This document shows, in pieces, positions 39,252 to 47,106 of a stretch of DNA of 64,000 bases; position 1 is the stretch's first letter, and the number at the start of each line of letters is the position of its first letter. The position numbers and the translations under genes are program-made. The DNA comes from DASPGX01 sp035620375 (lineage in GTDB: Bacteria > Patescibacteriota > Minisyncoccia > 2-02-FULL-40-12 > GWA2-44-9), in NCBI GenBank assembly GCA_035620375.1, contig DASPGX010000006.1, positions 32,207 through 96,206 of the forward strand, written 5' to 3'. The notes under the pieces were generated by a model, which did no database searches, had not been told where the DNA came from, and saw nothing but the letters and a program-made list of their open reading frames with translations.

Positions 39252-40075
39252 CGCAGGACGCTGTATTCCGGAGAACGGTGCTCGCGCATTGGCGCCGACA
39301 TGGGCGCCATGAGCTTCCGTGGCGGAAGACATCCGACCCGTATGCCATCCTGGTCAGCGAGCTGATGCTCCAACAGACGCAGGTTGACCGTGTCATTCCG
39401 TTCTACCGGAAGTTCCTGAAACGCTTTCCTTCGTTCCGGACGCTTGCCCGTGCACGCACCGCGAACCTTCTTGCCGCCTGGCAGGGTCTGGGCTACAACC
39501 GCCGGGCGTTGCTGTTACGCGCATGCGCGGATGCGGTCACTGCACGGCACGGCGGGCACCTGCCCCGGACGTACGATACCCTGGTCGCGCTTCCGGGCAT
39601 CGGTCCGTATACGGCCGGCGCTGTCATGGCGTTCGCGTTTGACCTTCCGCACCCGCTCATAGAAACGAATATCCGGCGCGCATATCTGCACCATTTCTTC
39701 CGCGGTGCGCGTGATGTTCCCGATGCGGCCGTTCTTGACCTCGTCCGCGCGCACCTGGCGCGTACGCGGTCGCCCCGTATCTGGTTCTCGGCGCTGATGG
39801 ACTACGGGTCCATGCTTGCGGACCGTTTGCCCAAGGACGCAAACCCGAACCGGCGCAGCCGGGCCTATGTACGGCAAAGCCGTTTTGCGGGCTCCGACCG
39901 CCAGGTGCGCGGCGCGATACTCCGGCACGCGTTGGCAGGCGGGGGTGTGGCGCTGCGTACGCTGTCCGCAAAGCTTGACGTTGACGCCTCCCGCGTGGCC
40001 CGCATCGCCGCGGGACTGGAGAGAGAGGGGTTTATCGCGGTCCGGCGCGGACGCGTTGCCGTTTCCGGCAGATAG
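39248..40075 (+). CDS. mutY: A/G-specific adenine glycosylase-like (Fe-S-free)
   Basis: 275 aa HhH-GPD protein. LPWR, SELMLQQTQV, LGYNRRALLL, LPGIGPYTAGAVMAFAF and a catalytic-loop ETNIRR (Glu where E. coli MutY has Asp138 in DGNVKR). The following region (MDYGSMLADRLPKDANPNRRSRAY) lacks all Fe-S cluster cysteines. An extra C-terminal winged-helix-like part (ILRHALAGGGVALRTLSAKL...LEREGFI) replaces the usual Nudix-like domain. Coupled to the ATPase gene by ATGA. Confidence 0.85.
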   Translation: MTQDAVFRRTVLAHWRRHGRHELPWRKTSDPYAILVSELMLQQTQVDRVIPFYRKFLKRFPSFRTLARARTANLLAAWQGLGYNRRALLLRACADAVTARHGGHLPRTYDTLVALPGIGPYTAGAVMAFAFDLPHPLIETNIRRAYLHHFFRGARDVPDAAVLDLVRAHLARTRSPRIWFSALMDYGSMLADRLPKDANPNRRSRAYVRQSRFAGSDRQVRGAILRHALAGGGVALRTLSAKLDVDASRVARIAAGLEREGFIAVRRGRVAVSGR

Positions 40076-40084
40076 TTCCGCTGT

Positions 40085-40156
40085 GTCCCGCAGTAGATTT
40101 CCGTCCGCGCCTCAGGCGCAGACCCGGATTCTCCTGACGGAAATCCACTGCGGGAC
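40085..40156. repeat. 72-nt inverted repeat element
   Basis: Arms 40085-40105 and 40136-40156 match at 20 of 21 positions; the centre contains a small GCGCCT/AGGCGC hairpin. Located between mutY and the next promoter. Confidence 0.65.
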
Positions 40157-40192
40157 TGTGCATAGCGGCGTTCACGCGCCGCGTGCGTGGGA

Positions 40193-40198
40193 TATAAT
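40193..40198 (+). promoter_or_regulatory. -10 element of the helical-module membrane protein
   Basis: TATAAT (with TTCACG 16 bp upstream) ends 7 nt before the ATG at 40206; it overlaps an earlier ATG at 40197, which therefore cannot be the start. Confidence 0.65.
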
Positions 40199-40205
40199 GA
40201 AGAAG

Positions 40206-40871
40206 ATGTCGTTTCCCGAACTTTCGGAATACGTCACCGACCAGATAACGCGCGGCGTTTCCGCGCAGACCGTGCGCGAAGCCCTCATTGAAGCGGGGTG
40301 GCGTTCGGTTGACGCCGACAACGCGCTCCGCGATGCGGCCGCGCATGCGGCGCCCGTTGCGACGCTTACCGTGCAGGACGACCTTTCGCGCATCCGGCAT
40401 GCCGTCAACGACCTCGGTCAGCGAGTTTCGCGGCTGGAGGGTTCGCTGACCGGCGTAGCCGCGCCGGCGACGTTGCCCGATGCCTTTATCGGACCGGAAC
40501 GGGAGCTCGCGCCGGGCCGTCCGCGGGTTATCCGCTTGTTCGGCCTGCTGGGACTCGCGGTGCTGTTCGCCGCCGCCGGGTACTGGGGGATGATGCTCAT
40601 TTCCACGGAATCGTGGACGCCGGCCGGCCGGATTTGGGCGGAGGCGGGCGCCGGCACTCTGCTCGCCGTCGCCGGTTTTGCCGCCGGACGCCGCGGCAGC
40701 CGCGGGACCGCGAATATCCTCACGGGCGTCGGCCTTGCGCTGGGTGCGTTGGCGACCGTAGGCGGGTGGTATCTGAATTATCTGGAATGGAGCGTCGCCG
40801 TCGCGCTCGGTGCATTGCTGGTGACGCTGGCGTTGGTACTCGGCAGGTTCTACGACCGCTGGGCAAGATAA
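40206..40871 (+). CDS. Membrane protein with CPR-type helical module and coiled coil
   Basis: About 221 aa. N-terminal module LSEYVTDQITRGVSAQTVREALIEAGWRSVDADNAL (compare the protein at 15895), a coiled-coil part (LSRIRHAVNDLGQRVSRLEGSL), then four hydrophobic helices with intervening Arg/Gly turns. Function unknown; the layout is typical of Patescibacteria membrane proteins. Leaderless start. Confidence 0.75.
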   Translation: MSFPELSEYVTDQITRGVSAQTVREALIEAGWRSVDADNALRDAAAHAAPVATLTVQDDLSRIRHAVNDLGQRVSRLEGSLTGVAAPATLPDAFIGPERELAPGRPRVIRLFGLLGLAVLFAAAGYWGMMLISTESWTPAGRIWAEAGAGTLLAVAGFAAGRRGSRGTANILTGVGLALGALATVGGWYLNYLEWSVAVALGALLVTLALVLGRFYDRWAR

Positions 40872-40890
40872 CGTTTCGTATAAATAGGTA

Positions 40891-40920
40891 GCGGCTCATC
40901 TTGTGAGCCGTTGATTTATT
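40891..40920 (+). terminator. Terminator of the ACGGCTCA family
   Basis: GCGGCTCA/TGAGCCGT stem followed by TGATTTATTT. Confidence 0.65.
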
Positions 40921-40963
40921 TGGGATACGGGTCGCGACCCCACTTGGGTTGCCGTTGAGCCGA

Positions 40964-40995
40964 TAAAAGAAGAAGGGGGCCTTGTGGCCCCCTTC
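40964..40995 (-). terminator. Terminator of the minus-strand pair 41007-41806
   Basis: GAAGGGGGCC/GGCCCCCTTC stem followed on the minus strand by TTCTTCTTTTATC. Confidence 0.75.
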
Positions 40996-41006
40996 GGGTT
41001 CATGCG

Positions 41007-41390
41007 TCAGTACCAGTACACGTTCAGCTCGGCGATGTGTCCCGTGCGGGGTGCCGGAGCCGGCCGGTCCTGGATGAGCGCGACGTGGTCCGTCATCAGG
41101 AGGAACTTGAGCGCCTCCAGTATGGACGGGGTCCGCGGACCGGGCATGTTGGGCGAGAACACCTCGTAGACGCACGCCGGGTACTGGTTCATCGCACGGC
41201 AGTGCTCCAGCTCCAGGCGCAGGCCCGGGAGCAGTGCTTCCAGGTCTTTGGCGTCCACGTCGCCGGAGAGGTCGCCCCAGGGGGCGAGCTCCTGCTCCAT
41301 GAGCCGCCACGCGGTCCGCTTCAGGTTCTCCGCGGTGCGTTTGCGTGTCTGGGCGTCCGGCAGAACGCCCGGCGTTTCCAGTATGTCCAT
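41007..41390 (-). CDS. Unknown protein, second gene of a pair
   Basis: 127 aa, soluble, no signal peptide. Helical first half (AENLKRTAWRLMEQELAPWGDLSG...), then YEVFSPNMPGPRTPSILEALKFLLMTDHVALIQDR. The ATG is 2 nt after the upstream stop (TGACCATG). No catalytic motif or family recognised. Confidence 0.6.
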   Translation of the reverse strand: MDILETPGVLPDAQTRKRTAENLKRTAWRLMEQELAPWGDLSGDVDAKDLEALLPGLRLELEHCRAMNQYPACVYEVFSPNMPGPRTPSILEALKFLLMTDHVALIQDRPAPAPRTGHIAELNVYWY

Positions 41391-41392
41391 GG

Positions 41393-41806
41393 TCACCGCT
41401 TCCGGTGGACGACGAGCTTTGCGAGATGGTGCTCGCCGTCGGTGCGTGCGACGCGGCGCTCCTCCACGAACGCGGCGTGTCCCGTGTGCAACAGCGACAG
41501 CCAGAGGTTCATGAACAGCGTGTTCCGCGGCCGGGGATGTTCGCCGACGATTTCCAGAACTTCCACCTGGCGTCCCTCGGGCGTGCCGCGGACCGCGTCC
41601 AGCGTGGCCAGCGCGCCGTCCAACGCGTCCTGGATGGCCATCTCCTCCTGGACGTCCTTGATGCCGGGCCATCCCAGGCGCTCCATCTCCTGGCGGTACG
41701 AAGCCGCCGAAAGGCCGAGCCAGGGGTCCTGCGTCTCCGGCGGCTTCAGATGGGCCGGGGGGAGCATCGTCTCGATGACGACGGCCTCCTCATTCGGTGC
41801 GCTCAT
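41393..41806 (-). CDS. Unknown protein, first gene of a pair
   Basis: 137 aa, soluble. N-terminal acidic part, central helix (IKDVQEEMAIQDALDGALATLDAVR) and a basic end with RNTLFMNLWLSLLHTGHAAFVEERRVAR...HHLAKLVVHRKR. TTGAGGAGG precedes the ATG. Both products of this pair have similar hydrophobic 'LL.T(D/G)H' segments, so they may be distant paralogs. Confidence 0.6.
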   Translation of the reverse strand: MSAPNEEAVVIETMLPPAHLKPPETQDPWLGLSAASYRQEMERLGWPGIKDVQEEMAIQDALDGALATLDAVRGTPEGRQVEVLEIVGEHPRPRNTLFMNLWLSLLHTGHAAFVEERRVARTDGEHHLAKLVVHRKR

Positions 41807-41844
41807 CGTACTGCCTCCTCAAAATAGGGGGAACTACCCGTTAT

Positions 41845-41873
41845 ATAATACTATAATATATGCAAAACGTCAA
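41845..41873 (-). promoter_or_regulatory. Promoter of the unknown pair
   Basis: Minus strand TTGACG (41868-41873), 17 bp, TATTAT (41845-41850). Confidence 0.7.
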
Positions 41874-41895
41874 GTAAAGACGGGGGGAAGCCGGC

Positions 41896-41904
41896 TGGTA
41901 CAAT
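41896..41904 (+). promoter_or_regulatory. Extended -10 promoter of the DUF763 gene
   Basis: TGG-TACAAT ends 6 nt before the ATG; leaderless. Confidence 0.6.
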
Positions 41905-41910
41905 GCGGTC

Positions 41911-43080
41911 ATGCCGGTAAACCGGGGTATCGCGACGATGACGCTTGATACCGGGAAATGTCCCCGGTGGCTTTTCGACCGGATGGTGACGCTGGGCGGG
42001 CAGATGACCGACATTCTCGTGGCCGAGCTCGGGCCGGACGAGTTCATCCGGCGCATGGGGGACCCGGTCTGGTTCCAGACATTGGGTACGGTGCTGGCCT
42101 TTGACTGGAACGCGTCGGGTCTGACGACGATTCTGACGGCAGCCATCAAGGAAGCAATCCGCGACCGTGAGCACGAACTCGGCGTCTTTGTCGCCGGAGG
42201 CAAAGGCAAGACCAGCCGGAAAACCCCGGAGCAGATTCTGACCTGGGGAGAGCGCATCGGACTGCCCGAATCGCACGCCAACGGCCTGGTGCACAACAGT
42301 AAAATGAGCGCGAAGGTGGATTCGGCGCTGGTGCAGGACGGCTACCAGCTTTATCACCACGCATTTTTCTTCTCACGCAGCGGCGCGTGGGCCGTTGTTC
42401 AGCAGGGGATGAACACCGTAGCCGGGCGTGCGCGGCGGTATCATTGGTCGTCGGACTCCGCCAAGGACCTTATCGTGGAGCCGCACTCGGGCATCGCCGC
42501 GCAGGAGATTCATCCGCGGACCCTGAACATGACCGCCAGGAAATCGGACAAAGGCCGGCAGACGTCCCTGGAGCTCGTCGGGGCGGGGTATGCGCCGTTG
42601 ATGAAAGACGTCCGGCTCATCCGGGAGTATTCCTCCGAACTGGCGCAGGTCTGGGGCGTCGCCAAGGGACAACAAAAGATGATATTCGCGGACTTTGCGG
42701 GCCGGGAATTCAAAACGCACCCTGTGCTCCGCGAGGATTTCGCGAAAAGCAAATATCTGGAGAAGATTCTCTCGCGCCTGACCGACCTGAAGCCGGGCTC
42801 GTACGAACAGATGGTGGCCACTCCGGGCGTCGGACCGAAAACGGTACGCGCGCTGGCGCTCGTCGCCGAGGTGATATACGGAGCCAAAAGTTCCTACGAG
42901 GACCCGGCGCGGTACGCGTTCGCGCACGGCGGTAAGGACGCGACGCCGTATCCCGTGGACACCGCTACGTACGACCGGACCATCGGCCTCATGGCGAAAG
43001 CGGTCAGGTCAAGCCGCATGGCAACATCGGACAAATCAAAAGCCATCGACCGGCTGTTCTCGTCTCGGACGGGTTCCTGA
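41911..43080 (+). CDS. DUF763 family protein
   Basis: 389 aa. Starts NRGIATMTLDTGKCPRWLFDRM, a DUF763 hallmark, with GGKGKTSRKTPEQI, LVHNSKMSAKVDSALVQDGYQLYHHAFFF, and a C-terminal HhH-like ATPGVGPKTVRALALVAEVIYG. The family is widespread in archaea and patchy in bacteria; the HhH part suggests DNA binding, but the role is unknown. Confidence 0.85.
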   Translation: MPVNRGIATMTLDTGKCPRWLFDRMVTLGGQMTDILVAELGPDEFIRRMGDPVWFQTLGTVLAFDWNASGLTTILTAAIKEAIRDREHELGVFVAGGKGKTSRKTPEQILTWGERIGLPESHANGLVHNSKMSAKVDSALVQDGYQLYHHAFFFSRSGAWAVVQQGMNTVAGRARRYHWSSDSAKDLIVEPHSGIAAQEIHPRTLNMTARKSDKGRQTSLELVGAGYAPLMKDVRLIREYSSELAQVWGVAKGQQKMIFADFAGREFKTHPVLREDFAKSKYLEKILSRLTDLKPGSYEQMVATPGVGPKTVRALALVAEVIYGAKSSYEDPARYAFAHGGKDATPYPVDTATYDRTIGLMAKAVRSSRMATSDKSKAIDRLFSSRTGS

Positions 43081-43085
43081 TGGGG

Positions 43086-43091
43086 TATAAT
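43086..43091 (+). promoter_or_regulatory. -10 element of the RlpA-like gene
   Basis: TATAAT ends 8 nt before the ATG at 43100. Confidence 0.6.
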
Positions 43092-43099
43092 GAAGAGTG

Positions 43100-43888
43100 A
43101 TGCAGTTCAGGAGTTTTCTTGCGTCGGTGCGCTCGCTGCGCCGCAGAGAAGTGTTCCGCCGCCACCGGCGCCTGCTTCCGTTGCTTGAGGCAGGAGGTCT
43201 TCTTGCGTTCTCGCTCCTGTTTGCCGGGCCGCTGCTCGTGGACGACGCGGCGCACCGGATACTCAACGACACGGCACGCCGCTGGGGCCGGGCCGGCGGG
43301 GCATTCATCGGACTGGACGCCACGGTCGCCCGGGCGAGTGTGTTCTCCCTGGTGCGCGATATCCGGCATGACCTGGAGCTCTACGACCACGGGCGGAGGG
43401 TCGGACGACGTTCCATCAACGTCGTGCAGTTCATCACGCGGGGCTCATTGGCTACGGTCGGAGACCTGGTCCGCACGTTCGGCGTGCCGCTCACGGAGAA
43501 TCAGGCCCTTACGCTGGATCTCTGCCGCCCCTTGGACGACCTCAAGCCGGGCGAGCGCCTGGTGGTCCAGCCGGATCCGTATCAGTACGGCATCGCGAGT
43601 TGGTACGGACCGGGATTCCACGGGCGGCTGGCGGCGTCCGGAGAGGTGTTTAATATGTATGACATGACCGCGGCGCACCGGACGCTTCCTCTGCAGACGT
43701 TGGTCCGCGTGGTCCACCAGCGCACGGGCAGGAGCGTCATCGTGCGCATCAACGACCGGGGACCGTACGTCGCGGGCCGCACGCTGGACCTGTCCTGGCG
43801 TGCCCGGGAGAATCTGGGGATGGAAGGTCTGGCCGCCATCTACGTGGAAGTCCTGGACGACGCGCCTTTGGCGCTCGGTTGTCCGTAG
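43100..43888 (+). CDS. RlpA-like double-psi beta-barrel protein
   Basis: 262 aa. N-terminal TM helix (about 30-48), a variable region containing a LysM-like or G5-like stretch (INVVQFITRGSLATVGDLVRTFGVPLTE), and a C-terminal RlpA DPBB domain: GIASWYGPGFHGRLAASGEVFNMYDMTAAHRTLPL, VIVRINDRGPY, RTLDLS. RlpA-type domains cleave or bind peptidoglycan lacking stem peptides; resuscitation-factor-like uses also exist. The stop abuts the dinB stop of the opposite strand with no gap. Confidence 0.88.
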   Translation: MQFRSFLASVRSLRRREVFRRHRRLLPLLEAGGLLAFSLLFAGPLLVDDAAHRILNDTARRWGRAGGAFIGLDATVARASVFSLVRDIRHDLELYDHGRRVGRRSINVVQFITRGSLATVGDLVRTFGVPLTENQALTLDLCRPLDDLKPGERLVVQPDPYQYGIASWYGPGFHGRLAASGEVFNMYDMTAAHRTLPLQTLVRVVHQRTGRSVIVRINDRGPYVAGRTLDLSWRARENLGMEGLAAIYVEVLDDAPLALGCP

Positions 43889-45178
43889 TCACGCCGCTTG
43901 CCGACCCATCAGCATAGGAATCGCAAGACGGCGGCGGCCGTTTTCCCCTTTAAGAGCGAGCATCTGCCGTTCGGGCAGGTCGCCGCGTTCGCCGGCGTGG
44001 CGCTCGCGCACCTGTGCCAGATGACTGGAACCCAGCCAGACGGTATGTTTACCGTATTTGGTGTCCAGTGAGTCCAGGCCCTCGTAGACCCGGCGCATGC
44101 GCTCCACGGCCACGTGCGCGCCGAACAGGTCCGGCTGGCGGTCGTCGTCCGTGATGAGGTCGGTCAGCACGACACCGGTTGCTCGCCACGCCGTGCCCTC
44201 CTTGAACAGGGAAGGGAGTGCCTCCCGTGCCGCCGCGATGATGGGGCCGGTGAGCGCCGTCGGCGCGGTCAGGGACACTTCAACGGCCGTATGCCGGAAA
44301 TCCTGTGAGCGGAGGATGAAATAGGCGCCGCGCGCGGCCATGCGGTGCCGCCGGGCCTTGATGCAGGCGTTCTCTATGTTCCGCGACATCTGGGCGAATA
44401 CGAACTCCCGGTCCCGTGACGGCGGCGTAAAGGTGCGGAACTTCTGTATGGAATATTTGGGGCCATCCTGAACGGTGCTTACGGAAAGGACGGATTCGCC
44501 GTTGAGTTCGTACCAGATTTCCCGGTGCGGCTTGGTCAGATGCGCCTTCACCCAGGAAAAAGGGGTACGGGCGAACTGTCCGGCCGTCATGATGCGGTGC
44601 TTGGCCAAGAGGGCTTCCGTATTCGGGCCGATGCCCCACACTTTGCCGGCGGGCAGGTCATTGAGGAATCCGGCGATGCGCCGGGAGGAAATAACCGTGA
44701 GGCCGTGCGGTTTATTCCACTTTGACGCGACCTTGGCCAGGACTTTGGACGGCGCCAGTCCGGCCGAAAACGTGAAACCCAGTTCCGCGGCAAGCCGGTC
44801 CGTGATGGAGGCGGCGATATCGCGGTACGAGGCGCGCCACTGCCTGCGCAGGCCGGTGATGTCGGCGAAGCATTCGTCAATGCTGTATTCCTCAACATCG
44901 GGAGTCCACCGGCGCACGATGTCGAAGAACCGTTTGGACAGGAGGGAATAGGTTTCATAGTCCGACGGCAGAATGACCGCGTCCGGACAGACCTGGCGTA
45001 TCTGCCCCAGCGGCATTGCACGCGTAACGCCCCGTGCCTTTGCCTCGTAGCTCATGGATGCGGCGATGCCGCGCTCCTTGCCGGTGATGACGGACTTGCC
45101 GCGGAGTTCCGGATTCCGTGCCTGCTCGCAGGACGCAAAAAAAGCGTCTCCGTCGATGTGTAAAATCGCCCGGGACAT
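43889..45178 (-). CDS. dinB: Y-family DNA polymerase (Pol IV/UmuC-like)
   Basis: Error-prone translesion polymerase. 429 aa: ILHIDGDAFFASCEQ, YEAKARGV, YSIDECFADI (catalytic D/E), helix-hairpin-helix VWGIGPNTEALL, and a little-finger domain. The C-terminal stretch with QPDLFG resembles a UmuC/DinB clamp-binding or C-terminal tail. Starts 3 nt after the lexA stop, so it is SOS-regulated together with lexA. Confidence 0.93.
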   Translation of the reverse strand: MSRAILHIDGDAFFASCEQARNPELRGKSVITGKERGIAASMSYEAKARGVTRAMPLGQIRQVCPDAVILPSDYETYSLLSKRFFDIVRRWTPDVEEYSIDECFADITGLRRQWRASYRDIAASITDRLAAELGFTFSAGLAPSKVLAKVASKWNKPHGLTVISSRRIAGFLNDLPAGKVWGIGPNTEALLAKHRIMTAGQFARTPFSWVKAHLTKPHREIWYELNGESVLSVSTVQDGPKYSIQKFRTFTPPSRDREFVFAQMSRNIENACIKARRHRMAARGAYFILRSQDFRHTAVEVSLTAPTALTGPIIAAAREALPSLFKEGTAWRATGVVLTDLITDDDRQPDLFGAHVAVERMRRVYEGLDSLDTKYGKHTVWLGSSHLAQVRERHAGERGDLPERQMLALKGENGRRRLAIPMLMGRQAA

Positions 45179-45181
45179 GCG

Positions 45182-45748
45182 TCAATATTTCCGTATTACC
45201 GCTTTCACCACGGCCGCGATGTTTAGCTCTCCGGACGGGATGATGGTTTTGTATGCTTCGTTCGCCGGCTCCAGTACCATCCGTCCGCTCCTGCGGCGCA
45301 GGTACTTTACGGTCCAGGCGTTGTCCACCTCGGCCACGACGATGTCGCCCTCGCGGGCGGGTGCGCCGCGCTCCACCAGTATCACGTCACCCGGCATGAT
45401 GCCGGCACCGGTCATGCTGGAGCCCTGCACTTTGAGCATGAACGTGGCTTCGCGGTTGCGTACGAGCCATTCGTCCAGGCTCATCGTATCGGCGAGCTCC
45501 TCTTCTGCGGGGGACGGCCATCCCGCTTCAACGGCTCCCAGCAGGCGTACGGAGGAAAACGGGTCAGCAAGGGCCAGCCGGCCTGCGCGGTCCCGTACCA
45601 GGGCGCCGGTATCGGTGAGCTTGCGTACGAGTTTGGCGACCGCGTTGGTTGAGCGGAAGCCCCAGAGGCGGGCGAGTTCACGGAACGTGGGCATCCGTCC
45701 GTTGGAGCGGAAGAAGGTGCGGAGCTTGTCCAGTGCGTTCGGCGTCAT
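45182..45748 (-). CDS. lexA: LexA-type SOS repressor
   Basis: 188 aa. N-terminal winged helix (LDKLRTFFRSNGRMPTFRELARLWGFRSTNAVAKLVRKL), self-cleavage site A75-G76 (VEAGWP), catalytic Ser111 (QGSSM) and Lys148 (TVKYL). The ATG at 45748 is chosen because the -10 (TACTAT) ends 6 nt before it, and because the longer frame would run through the operator. Autoregulated by the SOS box in its promoter. Confidence 0.92.
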   Translation of the reverse strand: MTPNALDKLRTFFRSNGRMPTFRELARLWGFRSTNAVAKLVRKLTDTGALVRDRAGRLALADPFSSVRLLGAVEAGWPSPAEEELADTMSLDEWLVRNREATFMLKVQGSSMTGAGIMPGDVILVERGAPAREGDIVVAEVDNAWTVKYLRRRSGRMVLEPANEAYKTIIPSGELNIAAVVKAVIRKY

Positions 45749-45754
45749 ACGGCC

Positions 45755-45784
45755 ATAGTAGGTGAACATATGTTCACCTGTCCA
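45755..45784 (-). promoter_or_regulatory. lexA promoter
   Basis: Minus strand TGGACA (45779-45784), 18 bp, TACTAT (45755-45760). The spacer is almost entirely the SOS box. Confidence 0.7.
45760..45779. promoter_or_regulatory. SOS box (LexA operator)
   Basis: Perfect 20-bp palindrome with core GAACATATGTTC, identical to the Bacillus/Gram-positive LexA consensus GAAC-N4-GTTC. Confidence 0.9.
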
Positions 45785-45829
45785 GTGGATAATCAAAACA
45801 CCCCCGGCGCGTGGCGCCGGGGGTGGCAG

Positions 45830-46543
45830 TCATTCCGTTTCCGGGGATACGCGGTACCGCGAGCCGTCCGCCAGGACCAGCCGGTCCGTCTCGGGGTCGT
45901 TCACGTACACGACCCATCCGCAGTTGTACGCGTTCCGCAGGGGCGGCTCCTTGGTGTCCGTGGGCAGACCTTCCAGGTGGACACGGGCGCTTTGTATCCA
46001 GCGGCCGTGACCGACGACCAGGATGCGCTGCCCGGCTGCCTCCCCGTTCAGACGGTTCAGGAACGGCACCGTGCGCAGCATCGTCAGCGCCGCGACGCTT
46101 TCGCCGCCGGGCGGGGTCGCCTGGAACCATCCCCACCGCTCCCAGTATTCCTCCAGCCAGGGGAACGCGGACATGGCCTGTTCGCGCGTCATGCCGAACG
46201 TGTAGCCGTTGTTCCGCTCGTTGAGCAGGAAGGTCTGCCGGACCTCGGGGCCGGGCGGATGGGGGAACGGACGCGCGTATGAGCGGAGCACGCCTTCGGC
46301 CGTCCGTATGCTGCGCCGCTGGTCCGATTGGTAAACGACGTCGAATTCGAACCGTTCGCGCAGTGTCTTGCCGACGGCCGTCGCCTGCCGGAACCCCAGT
46401 GCGGTCAGCGGAATGTCCAGGTCGCTCATTCCTTCGATGAGCGGCTGCGCGGACTCCAGGACGAATCTGCCGTCCGAATGCTCCGCGGTGTTCATCAGTG
46501 ATTCGCCGTGGCGCAGGAGAACCAGGAGTTTGGGTGTTCTCAA
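45830..46543 (-). CDS. Histidine phosphatase (phosphoglycerate mutase-like)
   Basis: 237 aa. RHGES near the N-terminus (catalytic His), LTALGFRQATAVGKTL, SDQRRSIRTAE, and the second-His region VVGHGRWIQ. A 'YTFGMTREQ' insert recalls broad-specificity phosphatases. TTG start (GGGAGG 5 nt upstream), overlapping the preceding gene by TTGA. Confidence 0.88.
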   Translation of the reverse strand: MRTPKLLVLLRHGESLMNTAEHSDGRFVLESAQPLIEGMSDLDIPLTALGFRQATAVGKTLRERFEFDVVYQSDQRRSIRTAEGVLRSYARPFPHPPGPEVRQTFLLNERNNGYTFGMTREQAMSAFPWLEEYWERWGWFQATPPGGESVAALTMLRTVPFLNRLNGEAAGQRILVVGHGRWIQSARVHLEGLPTDTKEPPLRNAYNCGWVVYVNDPETDRLVLADGSRYRVSPETE

Positions 46544-46683
46544 CGAATCCTCCCGGTACTTCTCTGGATATCTTCCAGGAGCCGGATTTCCTTCTCCTGG
46601 TTCGCGATGACCTTGCCGAGCTTGCTGTCGATGCTCTTCAGGACGCTCAAGACCTGTCCGAGCGTGCTCATCGGTAGCCGCAT
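46540..46683 (-). CDS. 47-aa coiled-coil protein
   Basis: MRLPMSTLGQVLSVLKSIDSKLGKVIANQEKEIRLLEDIQ: one amphipathic coiled coil, no TM helix. GGAGGTGAC directly before the ATG and a good promoter support it. Translationally coupled to the histidine phosphatase gene. Unknown role. Confidence 0.6.
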   Translation of the reverse strand: MRLPMSTLGQVLSVLKSIDSKLGKVIANQEKEIRLLEDIQRSTGRIR

Positions 46684-46711
46684 GTCACCTCCGGAGTGAA
46701 AGAATCGATAG

Positions 46712-46740
46712 ATTTTACGATTGATTATACAATATGTCAA
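46712..46740 (-). promoter_or_regulatory. Promoter of the coiled-coil/phosphatase unit
   Basis: Minus strand TTGACA (46735-46740), 17 bp, TAAAAT (46712-46717); a TATAAT also lies within the spacer. Confidence 0.65.
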
Positions 46741-46825
46741 TTCCATCGGCGTTCGTTGCGGCGCACAAAACACTGCGCTACCATATTTTCTATGCGTCCC
46801 GACACCAGAACGAGCTTCACGAATT

Positions 46826-47104
46826 ATGTTCTTCATGTACGTGCTCAGAAGTAGGCCAACGGGAAGGCTGTATATGGGTTCCACCTCGGATTTACAGAAT
46901 CGTCCGAAAGAACATAATTCGGGCAAGGTGAAATCAACGAAACCGCATATGCCACATATCTGCGTGTATTATGAAGCTTTTCGTTCGCGTACTGATGCGG
47001 TGACGCGGGAGAAAAGCCTTAAACTACGCGCTCGTGCGCGGCGCCGGCTCTTGGAGCGTATCCAGGGGAGTACCGGCGTCACCGCAAGAGCTCGTTTGGT
47101 GTAG
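46826..47104 (+). CDS. GIY-YIG domain protein
   Basis: 92 aa. MFFMYVLRSRPTGRLYMGSTSDLQNRPKEHNSGKVKSTK has the GIY (YVL), YIG (LYMGS), Arg/His-containing helix and later REKSLKLRARARRRLLERI. UvrC/Slx1-like single-domain nuclease. The ATG at 46826 or 46835 may be used; neither has a Shine-Dalgarno. Such single-domain GIY-YIG genes are numerous in Patescibacteria. Confidence 0.8.
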   Translation: MFFMYVLRSRPTGRLYMGSTSDLQNRPKEHNSGKVKSTKPHMPHICVYYEAFRSRTDAVTREKSLKLRARARRRLLERIQGSTGVTARARLV

Positions 47105-47106
47105 GG

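Noticed and set aside
46721..46825. Longer GIY-YIG frame from 46721
   Set aside because: It overlaps the minus-strand promoter region, and the domain begins only at 46826/46835.
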